Counted from the first letter of the stretch, positions 42,415 to 50,570 are shown. The stretch is DNA of 64,000 nt from Herpetosiphon gulosus (GCF_039545135.1 NZ_BAABRU010000003.1:248001-312000); one strand, 5' to 3'. Notes: a model not told the origin generated them from the sequence alone. Translations and numbers: made by a program.

Positions 42415-43407
42415 ATGCAAGCACATGCCGGTCAATCGTTGATTCAACTTCAACAGGTGACAAAGCGTTTTGGCGATCGCGACGTGGTGCGCGATGTTTC
42501 ATGGAATATTCAGCCTGGCGAGATTTTTGGGATCGTCGGGCCGTCAGGTTGTGGCAAAACCACCACAGTCCGCTTGATGACGGGCGTGTATATCCCAACA
42601 TCTGGCTCGGTCAGCGTATTGGGCAAAAATCCAGCCACCTTCAAGGCCCGCGATCGTGAGCAATTGGGCTATATGCCGCAACTCTTCGTGCTGTACCCCA
42701 ATCTGAATGTGGTTGAAAATATGCGCTTTGCCGCCTCGATGTATGGCGTTTCGCTGACTAAACGCCGCAAACGAATTGATGAATTATTGAACTTTGTTGA
42801 GCTTGATCAGGCTCGCCGCACCTTGGCTGGCAATATTTCTGGTGGCATGCAACGGCGTTTACAATTAGCCGCCGCCTTGGTGCACGAGCCAGAATTATTA
42901 TTTGTTGATGAGCCAACCGCTGGCATTGACCCAGTGCTGCGTGGCCGCTTCTGGGATCAATTTCAAGAACTCAAGGCCATGGGCAAATCACTGGTCGTCA
43001 CCACTCAATATGTCAACGAAGTTGCCTATTGTGATCGGGTGGCAGTGATGCGCGATGGTCAATTATTGCTGGTCGATACGCCCGATGGCTTGCGCCGCCG
43101 CGCCTTAGGTAGCGATGTGCTAACAATTCGGGTTGATGCTGACGATCTGCGCAGTGCTGTGCGAATTTTGAGCCGCCATCAGTTGGTTTTGGGGATTGAA
43201 CGCCCACACAATGCACCGCTGGGCAGCATGATGGTCTATGTTGATGATGCCAGCACGGCATTGCCTGAATTACTCGCCGCTCTCGCCACCGATCCAACCA
43301 TCGACACCCGCCAAGTTGGCGAATATAACCCACCATTCGACGATATTTTCATCACGTTGATGGAGCGGCTTGAGCAACCAGAACCCAAGGAGCAGAGCAA
43401 TGGTTAA
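42415..43407 (+). CDS. ABC-2 exporter ATP-binding protein
   Basis: This 330-residue ATPase has Walker A GPSGCGKTTT near residue 43, signature ISGGMQRRLQLA, Walker B LLFVDEPTAGID and an extra C-terminal region (about 225-330) typical of ABC-2 drug or polysaccharide exporters. It overlaps the permease gene by 8 bases. The pair exports an unknown substrate such as a drug, lipid or glycan. Confidence 0.94.
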   Translation: MQAHAGQSLIQLQQVTKRFGDRDVVRDVSWNIQPGEIFGIVGPSGCGKTTTVRLMTGVYIPTSGSVSVLGKNPATFKARDREQLGYMPQLFVLYPNLNVVENMRFAASMYGVSLTKRRKRIDELLNFVELDQARRTLAGNISGGMQRRLQLAAALVHEPELLFVDEPTAGIDPVLRGRFWDQFQELKAMGKSLVVTTQYVNEVAYCDRVAVMRDGQLLLVDTPDGLRRRALGSDVLTIRVDADDLRSAVRILSRHQLVLGIERPHNAPLGSMMVYVDDASTALPELLAALATDPTIDTRQVGEYNPPFDDIFITLMERLEQPEPKEQSNG

Positions 43408-44926
43408 AGATTTAGTGCGCATCTTTGCGTTCTGTGCCAAAGAATTAAATGCAGTACGACGACAACCCTTGCTTTTGGTTGGCTTGATCATCGGGCCATT
43501 TCTGATTCTCTCCTTGTTTGGGGTCGGTTATCAAGGCGAACAACCTAAATTACGTACAGGCATCGTCGTGCCACCAGGCCATCGCGACGATCCGCAAGTA
43601 ACTGAATTGCTCAAGCGCATCAGCAATACCTTTGTAATTGATGCGGAGCGGCATATTTATGAAAGTGAGGAGCCAGCGGTCGCCGCGCTCAACAACGACG
43701 AGCTAGATTTGGTCGAAATTTTCCCGTTGGAGATGACCACGGTCTACTCCACGGGCAAGGCGGTTGATATTCGTTTTATCTATAGCGAAGTTGACCCATT
43801 GCTACGCTCGTGGATCGAATATCTCTCGTACACCCAAATTAACGAATTGAACAAAGGCATGTTGTTTAGCGTGGTAGGTCAGAGCCAGCAGCAAATTGGC
43901 ACATTGCGCGATTATGTTAGCGACGCTCGCCAGCAAATTAGCCAATTGCGCGAACAACTCAATAGCAACAAACGCGACGAAGCTCGCCAAACTATCAAAA
44001 CATTACGCGAATCGGGAGCCTTGCAATTAATTGCCTTATCAATGACCCAAAATGGAGCCAGCGAAACCAGCAGCTCAACCCAAAGCCTTAGCTCATTCCA
44101 AGCCTCGCTTGATAGTCTTGATCGCGATTTGGCCGCAGGCGGAACCTTGGAGCAACAAGATCAAAAATTAGCTGAACTTGATACGCGGCTCGGCGAGCTT
44201 GATCAACAGGCTGATCGAGTACAGGCGATCGATCCAGCGGTGGTAGTTTCGCCGTTGCGCTCGGTTGCCAACAATCTTGCGCCAATCGAAAGCCTTGGCG
44301 ATATTACCAAAGATCCAGCGACGGCCTATGTGCGTTTTTATACCCCAGCAGTTTTGGCACTCTTGCTGCAACATATGATGGTGACCTTAGCAGGCTTGTC
44401 GCTGGTACGTGAGTTGCAACAAGGCTCGCTTGAGATGTTTCGGGTTTCGCCGCTCTCAGCCTTCCAAACCTTGATTGGCAAATATGCCAGCTACACGATT
44501 TTGGCGGCAGTGATTGTCAGTGTGTTGGTCTCGTTAATGGTGTTTGGGTTAGGCGTGCCCTTCTACACTGGCCAATTGCTCAATTTTGCCTTATTGACAT
44601 TTATGCTGACGATCGCCTCGCTGGGGATTGGCTTTTTGATCTCGTCGGTAGTTAGCACTGATAGCCAAGCAGTCCAATTCTCGATGTTGGTATTGCTCAT
44701 GTCGGTGTTCTTCAGCGGCTTCTTCATCTCGTTAAAATCGTTTTTGCCGTTTGTGCAGAATATTGCCCGAGGATTGCCCGTAACCCATGGCATCGCCAAT
44801 TATCAACAAATTATGTTGCTCAACCGTGCGCCAGCAGCTAGCACCTATATCTGGCTTGGTGGAATAGCCTTGGTATCCTTTTTGCTTAGTTGGTTGATAT
44901 TCGGTCGTCAATTTCAACGCAAATAG
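43400..44926 (+). CDS. ABC-2 exporter permease with large extracytoplasmic domain
   Basis: This 508-residue permease has an N-terminal membrane helix (about 22-42), a long outside region (about 43-310) that includes a coiled coil of about 90 residues rich in Gln and Arg (roughly 155-270), and five more helices at the C-terminus. The layout matches the YhgE/Pip-type or ABC-2 multidrug permeases, whose outer domain touches the exported substrate. ATG 43400 follows AAGGAG, inside the ATPase gene; the earlier TTG at 43370 is unlikely. Confidence 0.9.
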   Translation: MVKDLVRIFAFCAKELNAVRRQPLLLVGLIIGPFLILSLFGVGYQGEQPKLRTGIVVPPGHRDDPQVTELLKRISNTFVIDAERHIYESEEPAVAALNNDELDLVEIFPLEMTTVYSTGKAVDIRFIYSEVDPLLRSWIEYLSYTQINELNKGMLFSVVGQSQQQIGTLRDYVSDARQQISQLREQLNSNKRDEARQTIKTLRESGALQLIALSMTQNGASETSSSTQSLSSFQASLDSLDRDLAAGGTLEQQDQKLAELDTRLGELDQQADRVQAIDPAVVVSPLRSVANNLAPIESLGDITKDPATAYVRFYTPAVLALLLQHMMVTLAGLSLVRELQQGSLEMFRVSPLSAFQTLIGKYASYTILAAVIVSVLVSLMVFGLGVPFYTGQLLNFALLTFMLTIASLGIGFLISSVVSTDSQAVQFSMLVLLMSVFFSGFFISLKSFLPFVQNIARGLPVTHGIANYQQIMLLNRAPAASTYIWLGGIALVSFLLSWLIFGRQFQRK

Positions 44927-44965
44927 CGACACGGTTTATCAAGCACATAAGTTGGAGGAACCGCA

Positions 44966-45217
44966 ATGTTTAGACATTTCTTCAAAACGATCTGGATGGC
45001 TGCCAAATATTTCCTTTTGGGGCTAGCAACCGCCGCCCTAACTGCGCCACAAACTGGCGCAGAAAGCCGTCAACTCTTGAAAAAACGCATCTTAGGTTTG
45101 TTTGATCAAACACTGCCAACCACACCCAGCAGCAACGATCATACAGAAGATGGTGCAGCATCGCTCGATAAGCAAGAATATTGGCAAAATGGTGCTGAAA
45201 AATATAGCGTGTTGTAG
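44966..45217 (+). CDS. YtxH-like small membrane protein
   Basis: This 83-residue protein has an N-terminal membrane helix (AAKYFLLGLATAALTAPQ, about 12-29) directly followed by TGAESRQLLKKRI, the YtxH-like pattern of a membrane anchor with a Gly/Ala-rich helix ending in AP(Q/K)xGxE(S/T)R. The rest is a polar tail. YtxH-like proteins are stress or envelope proteins of unknown mechanism. GGAGGA precedes the ATG. It lies 9 bases before the rhomboid gene, and a repeat protein follows that, so the three may form an envelope stress unit. Confidence 0.7.
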   Translation: MFRHFFKTIWMAAKYFLLGLATAALTAPQTGAESRQLLKKRILGLFDQTLPTTPSSNDHTEDGAASLDKQEYWQNGAEKYSVL

Positions 45218-45226
45218 GGAGGGGCT

Positions 45227-45916
45227 ATGTTTCCACTAGGCGACGATAACTCCAAATTACAGCGGCGCGGCTATGTAACCTATGGCCTGATTGCGCTCAA
45301 CGTGCTGGTATTCCTGTATGAATTTTCGTTGGGCAGCGAAAGCCAAGCCTTGCAAGATTTTATTATGACCTGGGGCGCAGTGCCCGAACGAATCGCTGCT
45401 GGCGATGGCTTGATCACCTTATTGACTTCGATGTTTTTGCACGGTGGTTGGGCACACTTAATTGGTAATATGCTGTTTCTGTTTGTTTTTGGCGATAATG
45501 TTGAAGATGCCTTTGGCCATGCCAAATACTTAGCTTTTTATCTGATTACTGGATTAATTGCCACGGCGGCACACATTCTGCTTAATCTCAATTCAGCAAG
45601 CGCTGGAATTCCCAGCGTCGGTGCATCAGGGGCGATTTCGGGCGTACTCGGAGCCTATATCGTGATGTTTCGTAGCAATTCAGTCAAAGTCTTGCTCGGG
45701 CGTTTCGTTCAAACGGTTCCAGCTTGGATGATGATTGGTTTGTGGGCAGTGCAGCAATTTGTTGCAACCTTTGCCACAATCACCACAACCAGCCAAACCA
45801 GCGGCGGTGTTGCCTATGCTGCTCACGCTGGTGGATTCATCGCTGGAGTTGTGATTGGCTTTGTGCTAAGCCGCATTCAACCAGCTCCGCAATTAGCCCA
45901 GCGCCGTAAAGCCTAA
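45227..45916 (+). CDS. Rhomboid-family intramembrane serine protease
   Basis: This 229-residue membrane protein has six to seven helices, with the catalytic Ser in GASGAISGVLGAY near residue 130 and the catalytic His in AAHAGGFIAG near residue 202. The HGGWAHLIGNMLFLFVFGDNVED segment in the L1 loop and helix two is typical. Rhomboids cleave membrane substrates near the membrane surface. It is flanked by the YtxH-like gene (9-base gap) and the DRGI-EYTKDFV repeat protein gene (21-base gap), which might be substrates or partners. Confidence 0.93.
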   Translation: MFPLGDDNSKLQRRGYVTYGLIALNVLVFLYEFSLGSESQALQDFIMTWGAVPERIAAGDGLITLLTSMFLHGGWAHLIGNMLFLFVFGDNVEDAFGHAKYLAFYLITGLIATAAHILLNLNSASAGIPSVGASGAISGVLGAYIVMFRSNSVKVLLGRFVQTVPAWMMIGLWAVQQFVATFATITTTSQTSGGVAYAAHAGGFIAGVVIGFVLSRIQPAPQLAQRRKA

Positions 45917-45937
45917 TTAATATTGGAGGAATTGATA

Positions 45938-46300
45938 ATGAGCAATCAAGAAAACAATCATGATGAACGTGGTTTTGGCGAAAAAGCCAAAGATTTTATT
46001 CAAAATTTGTTTGATCGCGATGAAACGCCAAAGGAGCAACCAACGACCGAAGAATCGCATAAACCACGCGATCGTGGCATTACTGAATATACCAAAGATT
46101 TTGTCAGCAACGTTTTTGGCAATGATCGCGCTCACGAACGGCGTGAAGAAGGCGAAGCTAATACCCCTCACGATCGTGGTATCGTTGAATATACCAAAGA
46201 TTTTGTCGGTGGCTTAGTTGGTCGTGATCGCGACGAAGATCCAACCAACACCGCAGTTGAAAAAGCTCGTGAGCAAAACGAACGTCAACAAGGCCAATAA
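45938..46300 (+). CDS. Small acidic/charged protein with three DRGI-EYTKDFV-type repeats
   Basis: I do not recognise this 120-residue protein. It has three copies of a motif of about 20 residues at about 9-27, 45-64 and 79-98, with spacing of about 35: DERGFGEKAKDFIQNLFDR, DRGITEYTKDFVSNVFGND and DRGIVEYTKDFVGGLVGRD. The last two are nearly identical in the first 11 residues. Between them are charged, Glu/Pro-rich linkers. No signal peptide is seen, so it is cytosolic unless anchored by partners. ATG 45938 follows GGAGGA. It is the third gene after YtxH-like and rhomboid genes. Confidence 0.65.
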   Translation: MSNQENNHDERGFGEKAKDFIQNLFDRDETPKEQPTTEESHKPRDRGITEYTKDFVSNVFGNDRAHERREEGEANTPHDRGIVEYTKDFVGGLVGRDRDEDPTNTAVEKAREQNERQQGQ

Positions 46301-46320
46301 ATTTAATTAAGTTAAAAAGC

Positions 46321-46356
46321 AACGCAATCGGTTAACATCGATTGCGTTGTTTGTTT
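46321..46356 (+). terminator. Bidirectional terminator after the repeat protein gene
   Basis: AACGCAATCG (46321-46330) pairs perfectly with CGATTGCGTT (46339-46348) around an 8-base loop, then GTTTGTTT. It lies just before the TetR stop and can serve both strands. Confidence 0.8.
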
Positions 46357-46972
46357 AATGCTGTAAGAGCAGATCAATCACTTGCACCGCCATCGCTTCG
46401 TGCAATGGTTCGCCCGTTACCAGCAAGCGTAGAAAAAATGGCCCAATCAACATCTCTAGAAAAATTTGGGCATTGATTGTTGCTGGCAATTCGCCGCGAA
46501 CGATCGCTCGCTCAACCAACACTGCAAATTGATCGACCCAAATGCCCCACACCGCTTGACGCGCCTCAGCCGCTTCGACCAGATTAGAAACATCAACACA
46601 AGCCCGACCCAGCGCTTCGCCCTCTGGCGATTGTAAATAGCGCACCAAACTGGGTAAAAAGCTCAACACATCCTCGCGAAACGAGCCAGTATCAGGATTT
46701 GGCACATGCTGATCGAACAAAGCCAGCACGGTATCTGCCACTAACATGGCCTTGGTTTTCCAGCGTCGATAAATTGAGGTTTCATGCACGCCTGCGCGTT
46801 GAGCTACATCAGCGATGCGCAATTGCGCATAGCCTTGCTCGAACAATAATTCGCCTGTGGCTTGCAACACCGCCGCATGCACCTTGGCACTGCGCCCGCC
46901 TGGACGTTGGCGATGCAACAACGATTGATAAACAGTCGGCTCATCAGACCCCTCAGATGGCGCAGATTTCAT
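46355..46972 (-). CDS. TetR-family transcriptional regulator
   Basis: This 205-residue regulator has a TetR DNA-binding domain (about 30-75) reading LRIADVAQRAGVHETSIYRRWKTKAML, and a C-terminal TetR ligand domain of the type seen in the TetR_C_16 group. ATG 46972 follows AAGGA; an earlier frame to 47011 would run into the operator. It is divergent from the alpha/beta hydrolase gene, and a perfect inverted repeat lies between them, so it probably represses both itself and the hydrolase. Confidence 0.92.
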   Translation of the reverse strand: MKSAPSEGSDEPTVYQSLLHRQRPGGRSAKVHAAVLQATGELLFEQGYAQLRIADVAQRAGVHETSIYRRWKTKAMLVADTVLALFDQHVPNPDTGSFREDVLSFLPSLVRYLQSPEGEALGRACVDVSNLVEAAEARQAVWGIWVDQFAVLVERAIVRGELPATINAQIFLEMLIGPFFLRLLVTGEPLHEAMAVQVIDLLLQH

Positions 46973-46992
46973 GGGTTCGATCCTTCCACAGC

Positions 46993-47061
46993 TAATGCAA
47001 GAGACTTGCATTAAGCCAAAAAGTACTCTATAGTAAAGCGTAATGCAAGAGAGTTGCGTTT
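46993..47061. promoter_or_regulatory. TetR operators and hydrolase promoter
   Basis: Operator 1 is TAATGCAAG-AGA-CTTGCATTA (46993-47013), perfect 9-base arms. Operator 2, TAATGCAAG-AGA-GTTGCGTTT (47041-47061), is a degenerate copy. The promoter reads TTGCAT (47006-47011), a 17-base spacer and TATAGT (47029-47034), so operator 1 covers the -35 and operator 2 the start site. Confidence 0.75.
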
Positions 47062-47100
47062 ACAGACGCAAACAATTCATGGCGATAAAGGGAGCATACC

Positions 47101-47976
47101 ATGGATGAATACACGATCAGCGTTCAGGGTACGGTTGGCCTAGAGGCGATTCGGGTTTTGCAACGCAGCACTGGCGCTGAACAATTTATCGCATGGCATG
47201 GCATCACTGCCGTTAATCGGTTTTGGTTGTGGGATGCACTTTGGCCCCATGGAGAGGTGCAATTGGTCGGTTTACCTGGCCATGGAGCCGTGCCCAACCA
47301 ACCCAACCAGCAATGGAGCCGCTGGACCCAAGAACATCTGATTGAAACTGGAATCGCCAGCCTCAAAAAGCTCAATAACGGCAAACCTGCGACGATCATC
47401 GGCCACTCCACTGGCGGCTTAATCGCCTTGGGAATTGCCCACCGAGCGCCAGAGTTAGTCAAACGCCTGATCGTGCTTTCGCCAGTTGTTTGGTCGGAAT
47501 TAACTGGGATTGTGAGTTTATGGCAACGGTTTGTCGGCCAGCCCAGCTTGCTCAAAGCGATTATTCATAGCTCGCTGGGCTTAGGCCGCTGTAGCCATTG
47601 GGCTTTTTCCAAATCACTGGTGGCCTTCATCAAAGATCGCCAAGGCTTTTATAGTAATCCCAAAGTGGTGAAAACAATTCGCGATGGCTACGAGCAAATG
47701 CAACAAACCCCGATTGCTGGCATTGCAGGCATCACCACCGTGCTTAAACAGGCCGATATTCGTCCGTTGATTATGGCCAAACCAACCACGGTTCCAACAT
47801 TAATTGTGCATGGCCAGCACGATCCAATTGTGCCATTTAAACAGTCCCAATGGCTTAAACTCAATATTCCCCACGCTGATTTGGTGGCGATTCCTCATGT
47901 TGGTCATTTACCGTATGCCGAACAAGAGAATTATGTCAACAAAGAGGTCGTTAATTGGCTTGAAAAAACTAGCTAG
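47101..47976 (+). CDS. Alpha/beta-fold hydrolase, TetR-linked
   Basis: This 291-residue hydrolase has the nucleophile elbow IIGHSTGGLIALGIAH near residue 100, an acid residue in HGQHDPIVPF, and catalytic His in PHVGHLPYAEQ. It is divergent from a TetR gene with operators over the promoter, so it is likely induced by a small-molecule ligand. Members of the family cleave esters or C-C bonds; the substrate is unknown. Confidence 0.88.
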   Translation: MDEYTISVQGTVGLEAIRVLQRSTGAEQFIAWHGITAVNRFWLWDALWPHGEVQLVGLPGHGAVPNQPNQQWSRWTQEHLIETGIASLKKLNNGKPATIIGHSTGGLIALGIAHRAPELVKRLIVLSPVVWSELTGIVSLWQRFVGQPSLLKAIIHSSLGLGRCSHWAFSKSLVAFIKDRQGFYSNPKVVKTIRDGYEQMQQTPIAGIAGITTVLKQADIRPLIMAKPTTVPTLIVHGQHDPIVPFKQSQWLKLNIPHADLVAIPHVGHLPYAEQENYVNKEVVNWLEKTS

Positions 47977-48000
47977 CATGCATCCAATTCGCAGGCCATT

Positions 48001-48013
48001 GGCTATAATACGC
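48001..48013 (+). promoter_or_regulatory. -10 element before the 98-residue membrane protein
   Basis: GGCTATAATACGC contains TATAAT at 48004-48009. It lies 28-32 bases before the ATG at 48041. No clear -35. Confidence 0.5.
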
Positions 48014-48040
48014 TAGATTGAGCAAGCATCAGGAGCGTTT

Positions 48041-48337
48041 ATGCGTTGGCTTATGCGTTTATCGGTATGGGAATGGATTGCCCTGATTACAATAATGGGT
48101 TGGCTATGGCAACGAATCAGCAGCCGTAGCAGTTATCAAACTGCGCCCCAACAGCGTTGGTTAATTGATACTTGCGTCATCATCACTGTCTTAGCATTGC
48201 TTGGCGGTGCGATTTGGCAAATTCGTTGGTTAGGGTTAGTGGCATTTGGGGCGGCGGCGCTTGGGCTAGGCTTGGGCATTCGCAATTGGCTTTTGACCTT
48301 GCGCGGCTGGTTTGGCAATTTTTTCAGTCGCAAATAA
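48041..48337 (+). CDS. Small membrane protein, function unknown
   Basis: I do not recognise this 98-residue protein. Membrane helices are likely at about 9-25, 45-65 and 66-86, with basic and polar ends (WQRISSRSSYQ, RGWFGNFFSRK). The positive C-terminus suggests inside location. AGGAG lies upstream of the ATG. A second -10 box after its stop begins the next gene, so it may be a separate unit. Confidence 0.6.
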   Translation: MRWLMRLSVWEWIALITIMGWLWQRISSRSSYQTAPQQRWLIDTCVIITVLALLGGAIWQIRWLGLVAFGAAALGLGLGIRNWLLTLRGWFGNFFSRK

Positions 48338-48346
48338 TTGAGATTT

Positions 48347-48360
48347 GGCTATAATACAGC
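48347..48360 (+). promoter_or_regulatory. -10 element before the methyltransferase
   Basis: GGCTATAATACAGC includes TATAAT at 48350-48355, about 31 bases before the GTG start. No clear -35. Confidence 0.5.
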
Positions 48361-48385
48361 AGGTCTTTTATTGGAGATAATCCTT

Positions 48386-49063
48386 GTGAAGCGCTTTTTG
48401 GCTAGCCTGCGCCCCTTGATTCAGCAATTGCCCTATCGATTTCCGCGTGCCTATGATCTGCTGGTGCATCATGGGATTTTTCGCTGGCTGGGCATGACTG
48501 GCTCAGAACAAACTGCATTGGTCGCCAAAGCCTTGCAACATGAAGGTTGGGCCATCGAAGCGCCAATCGGCACAGGTCGGTTGACCATCGATTTATATGC
48601 CCAACGCCCCAATTTACAGGTGGTTGGCATCGATTTGGCAATGCCAATGCTCCAAGCGGCCCAAGCTGAACTAGCTAACAAAGGCATTATCAATGTGCAT
48701 TTAATTTGTGCTGATATGACTGCCTTACCTTTTCATGCTGATCAATTCATCCAAATTGTGACATTAAATGGCTTGCAGGTCGTGCCGCATGCTGAAACAT
48801 TAATTGATGAATTATTGCGCGTTGCTGAAGATGGTTGCGCCATTGCTGGCACTGCCACGGTTGATATTGGGCTAGAACCACGGGGCGGCGTACAGCGCTG
48901 GCTCGTCCGCAGCGGCATGATCAACAAACTGAACCCTGAGCAATTACATGAAATTATTAGCCTGACCTGGAGCAAGCTGAGCGCCAATCGGCGTGGCGCG
49001 GTCTACAATTTTCTACGTCCTCGGCTTGATCGCGCTACCGGCGAGCCAATCGATATTAAATAA
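48386..49063 (+). CDS. SAM-dependent methyltransferase, class I
   Basis: This 225-residue enzyme binds S-adenosylmethionine. The glycine motif lies in IEAPIGTGRLTIDLY (about residues 54-68), the acidic motif in VVGIDLAMPML, and motif IV near ADMTALPFHADQF. The substrate cannot be told. The start is GTG 48386 after GGAG; the ATG at 48338 lies in the preceding gene's terminal region. It is followed by a terminator and a convergent lipoprotein gene. Confidence 0.86.
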   Translation: MKRFLASLRPLIQQLPYRFPRAYDLLVHHGIFRWLGMTGSEQTALVAKALQHEGWAIEAPIGTGRLTIDLYAQRPNLQVVGIDLAMPMLQAAQAELANKGIINVHLICADMTALPFHADQFIQIVTLNGLQVVPHAETLIDELLRVAEDGCAIAGTATVDIGLEPRGGVQRWLVRSGMINKLNPEQLHEIISLTWSKLSANRRGAVYNFLRPRLDRATGEPIDIK

Positions 49064-49088
49064 ATTACCAAATCGCTAAACCTCAAAA

Positions 49089-49137
49089 GGCTCTCGGTTC
49101 TGATATAGAAATCTTGAACCAAGAGCCTCACGTTTTT
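49089..49137 (+). terminator. Terminator after the methyltransferase
   Basis: GGCTCTCGGTTC (49089-49100) pairs with GAACCAAGAGCC (49116-49127) with one mismatch, then CACGTTTTT. Confidence 0.82.
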
Positions 49138-49145
49138 AGCTGCAA

Positions 49146-49940
49146 TTATGGCAAAATTGGTACAGCTACCACACGGAAGGTTTGCTCGCCCGATTTTACC
49201 AAGGTTGGAGCGCCAGCAAAGGCGACGAGCGCCGCAGCTTCGCTATCGGTTACCACATTGCCTTCGCGCAACTCAGCCTTGAATGTCCAATCTTGGGCAG
49301 TCGCAATTTCTTCAGCGCCTGCTGGTTCCAAGTAAATCGTTGCACCTTGGGCTTGATAGGGCTTGGTTTGGACTTGCATCAAGCCTTCAACTGTATTCAA
49401 ACCTTTGCGGAATTGAGCAAAACGGCGTTGGCCATCAGCATTCAAGCCTGAGCGTTGTTCAGAAAATGCAGCATAAGCTTGGGCACTGCACGAACGCTCG
49501 CTCAAATTCACCGTTAAAGTGGTTACATTGGCATCAGAGATCATCGGCTCGGGATCGCCTAGTGGCGTGTCAAGACAGAAAGCTTGATCAGCGCCAAGCA
49601 GATCGTTGAGCAATTGCTGAATTTGGGTTTCGTTTAATGTGGTTTGTTGCCACAGCAATTTACTATCTGCATCATAATATTGATAGATTAATTCGCCATT
49701 ACCATACAAGCGAAACTGTGGCACAGACAATAATTTGTTGTACAACGGAGTGACAAAGCCACCCTCATTGCGCAATTCTACGATGGTTACCGCTGCACTC
49801 GGATCATAAGCAAAGCCGCTGGCAACCGCCGGAGTAGCAGTTACAATCGTTTGGACTGTGGGAACGTTGGTTGCGGTGGTTTGGTTACCACAGGCAGCCA
49901 AAACTAAAAGGGCAACAATTGCCATAATTCGTCGAAGCAC
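49146..49940 (-). CDS. Lipoprotein, function unknown
   Basis: This 264-residue protein has a signal peptide with the lipobox VLAAC17 and is anchored to the membrane. The mature part has alternating strands and contains two Cys, in FCLDTP near 138 and SCSAQA near 160, that may form a disulfide. No domain is recognised with confidence. It is convergent with the methyltransferase gene and divergent from the 59-residue protein gene. Confidence 0.75.
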   Translation of the reverse strand: MLRRIMAIVALLVLAACGNQTTATNVPTVQTIVTATPAVASGFAYDPSAAVTIVELRNEGGFVTPLYNKLLSVPQFRLYGNGELIYQYYDADSKLLWQQTTLNETQIQQLLNDLLGADQAFCLDTPLGDPEPMISDANVTTLTVNLSERSCSAQAYAAFSEQRSGLNADGQRRFAQFRKGLNTVEGLMQVQTKPYQAQGATIYLEPAGAEEIATAQDWTFKAELREGNVVTDSEAAALVAFAGAPTLVKSGEQTFRVVAVPILP

Positions 49941-50020
49941 TGGAAGGTTCCTTTCAACTGATGTTGTTTATGCTAGACTAACGCCACGTGAATCGTAAAA
50001 GTTCCCAGAGCGAAATCTGG

Positions 50021-50026
50021 TACAAT
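50021..50026 (+). promoter_or_regulatory. Extended -10 before the 59-residue protein
   Basis: TGG-TACAAT with TACAAT at 50021-50026. The start would be about 50032, only a few bases before ATG 50037, suggesting a very short or absent leader. Confidence 0.4.
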
Positions 50027-50036
50027 CGAGGCAGCA

Positions 50037-50216
50037 ATGGCAAAACCTAAATCGCAGCCAAATCGGCTGGGTTATGCAATCGGTAGTGGAATTTTCAGTG
50101 GCATGATGGCAAGTATGGTTGGTTGGGTGCTCAAGATCGATCAACCAGTGCTGATCGTCGTGCTATTGCTCTCGGTCATCGGCGGGGCAATTATGGGCTA
50201 CCGTTCGCGCCAGTAG
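50037..50216 (+). CDS. 59-residue membrane protein upstream of gatC
   Basis: This short gene has a basic start (MAKPKSQPNRLGYAIGSG), a hydrophobic helix (about 16-33, ending in VGWVLKID) and a second helix (about 36-52, VLIVVLLLSVIGGAIMG), then a basic tail. It could form a two-helix hairpin. GAGG lies just before the ATG. It ends 16 bases before gatC, so it is probably cotranscribed with that gene. Function unknown. Confidence 0.7.
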   Translation: MAKPKSQPNRLGYAIGSGIFSGMMASMVGWVLKIDQPVLIVVLLLSVIGGAIMGYRSRQ

Positions 50217-50232
50217 TAATTGTGAGGATGCT

Positions 50233-50523
50233 ATGTCGTTAACTCCTGAACAAGTGCGCCAAGTGGCTCACTTAGCTCGTTTAAAATTGGATGAGGATGA
50301 GATGGAACGCATGCGTTTGCAGCTTTCCTCGATTCTTGATCATATTGAGATGTTGCAAGCAATTGATGTGACCGATGTGCCCATTACCGCGCAAGTGACC
50401 GATTTGACCAATGTCTCGCGGGTTGATGCAGTCACATCGAGTTTGCCAGTTGATGCAGCACTGGCCAACGCGCCCGATCGTCAAGGCGATTATTTCCGTG
50501 TGAAAGCCGTGTTTGAGGAATAA
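50233..50523 (+). CDS. gatC: Asp/Glu-tRNA amidotransferase subunit C
   Basis: This 96-residue protein is the small subunit of GatCAB, which converts Glu-tRNA(Gln) and Asp-tRNA(Asn) to the correct charged tRNA. It has the family pattern VRQVAHLARLKLDEDEMERM and the C-terminal DRQGDYFRVKAVFEE. The gatA and gatB genes are not next to it, so subunits are encoded apart. A terminator-like hairpin follows. Confidence 0.94.
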   Translation: MSLTPEQVRQVAHLARLKLDEDEMERMRLQLSSILDHIEMLQAIDVTDVPITAQVTDLTNVSRVDAVTSSLPVDAALANAPDRQGDYFRVKAVFEE

Positions 50524-50540
50524 TCGTTACCTCAACTCAA

Positions 50541-50570
50541 CCCCTCTCTTGTGAGCAAACAGGAGAGGGG
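50541..50570 (+). terminator. Hairpin after gatC
   Basis: CCCCTCTC (50541-50548) pairs with GAGAGGGG (50563-50570), then CTTTACTTTA. Similar GGGAGAGG hairpins are common between genes in this phylum, an observation from memory. Confidence 0.7.

Noticed and set aside
46960-46990. GGTTCGATCC as a tRNA T-loop
   Set aside because: No acceptor, D or anticodon stems surround it, and it is the start region of the TetR gene.
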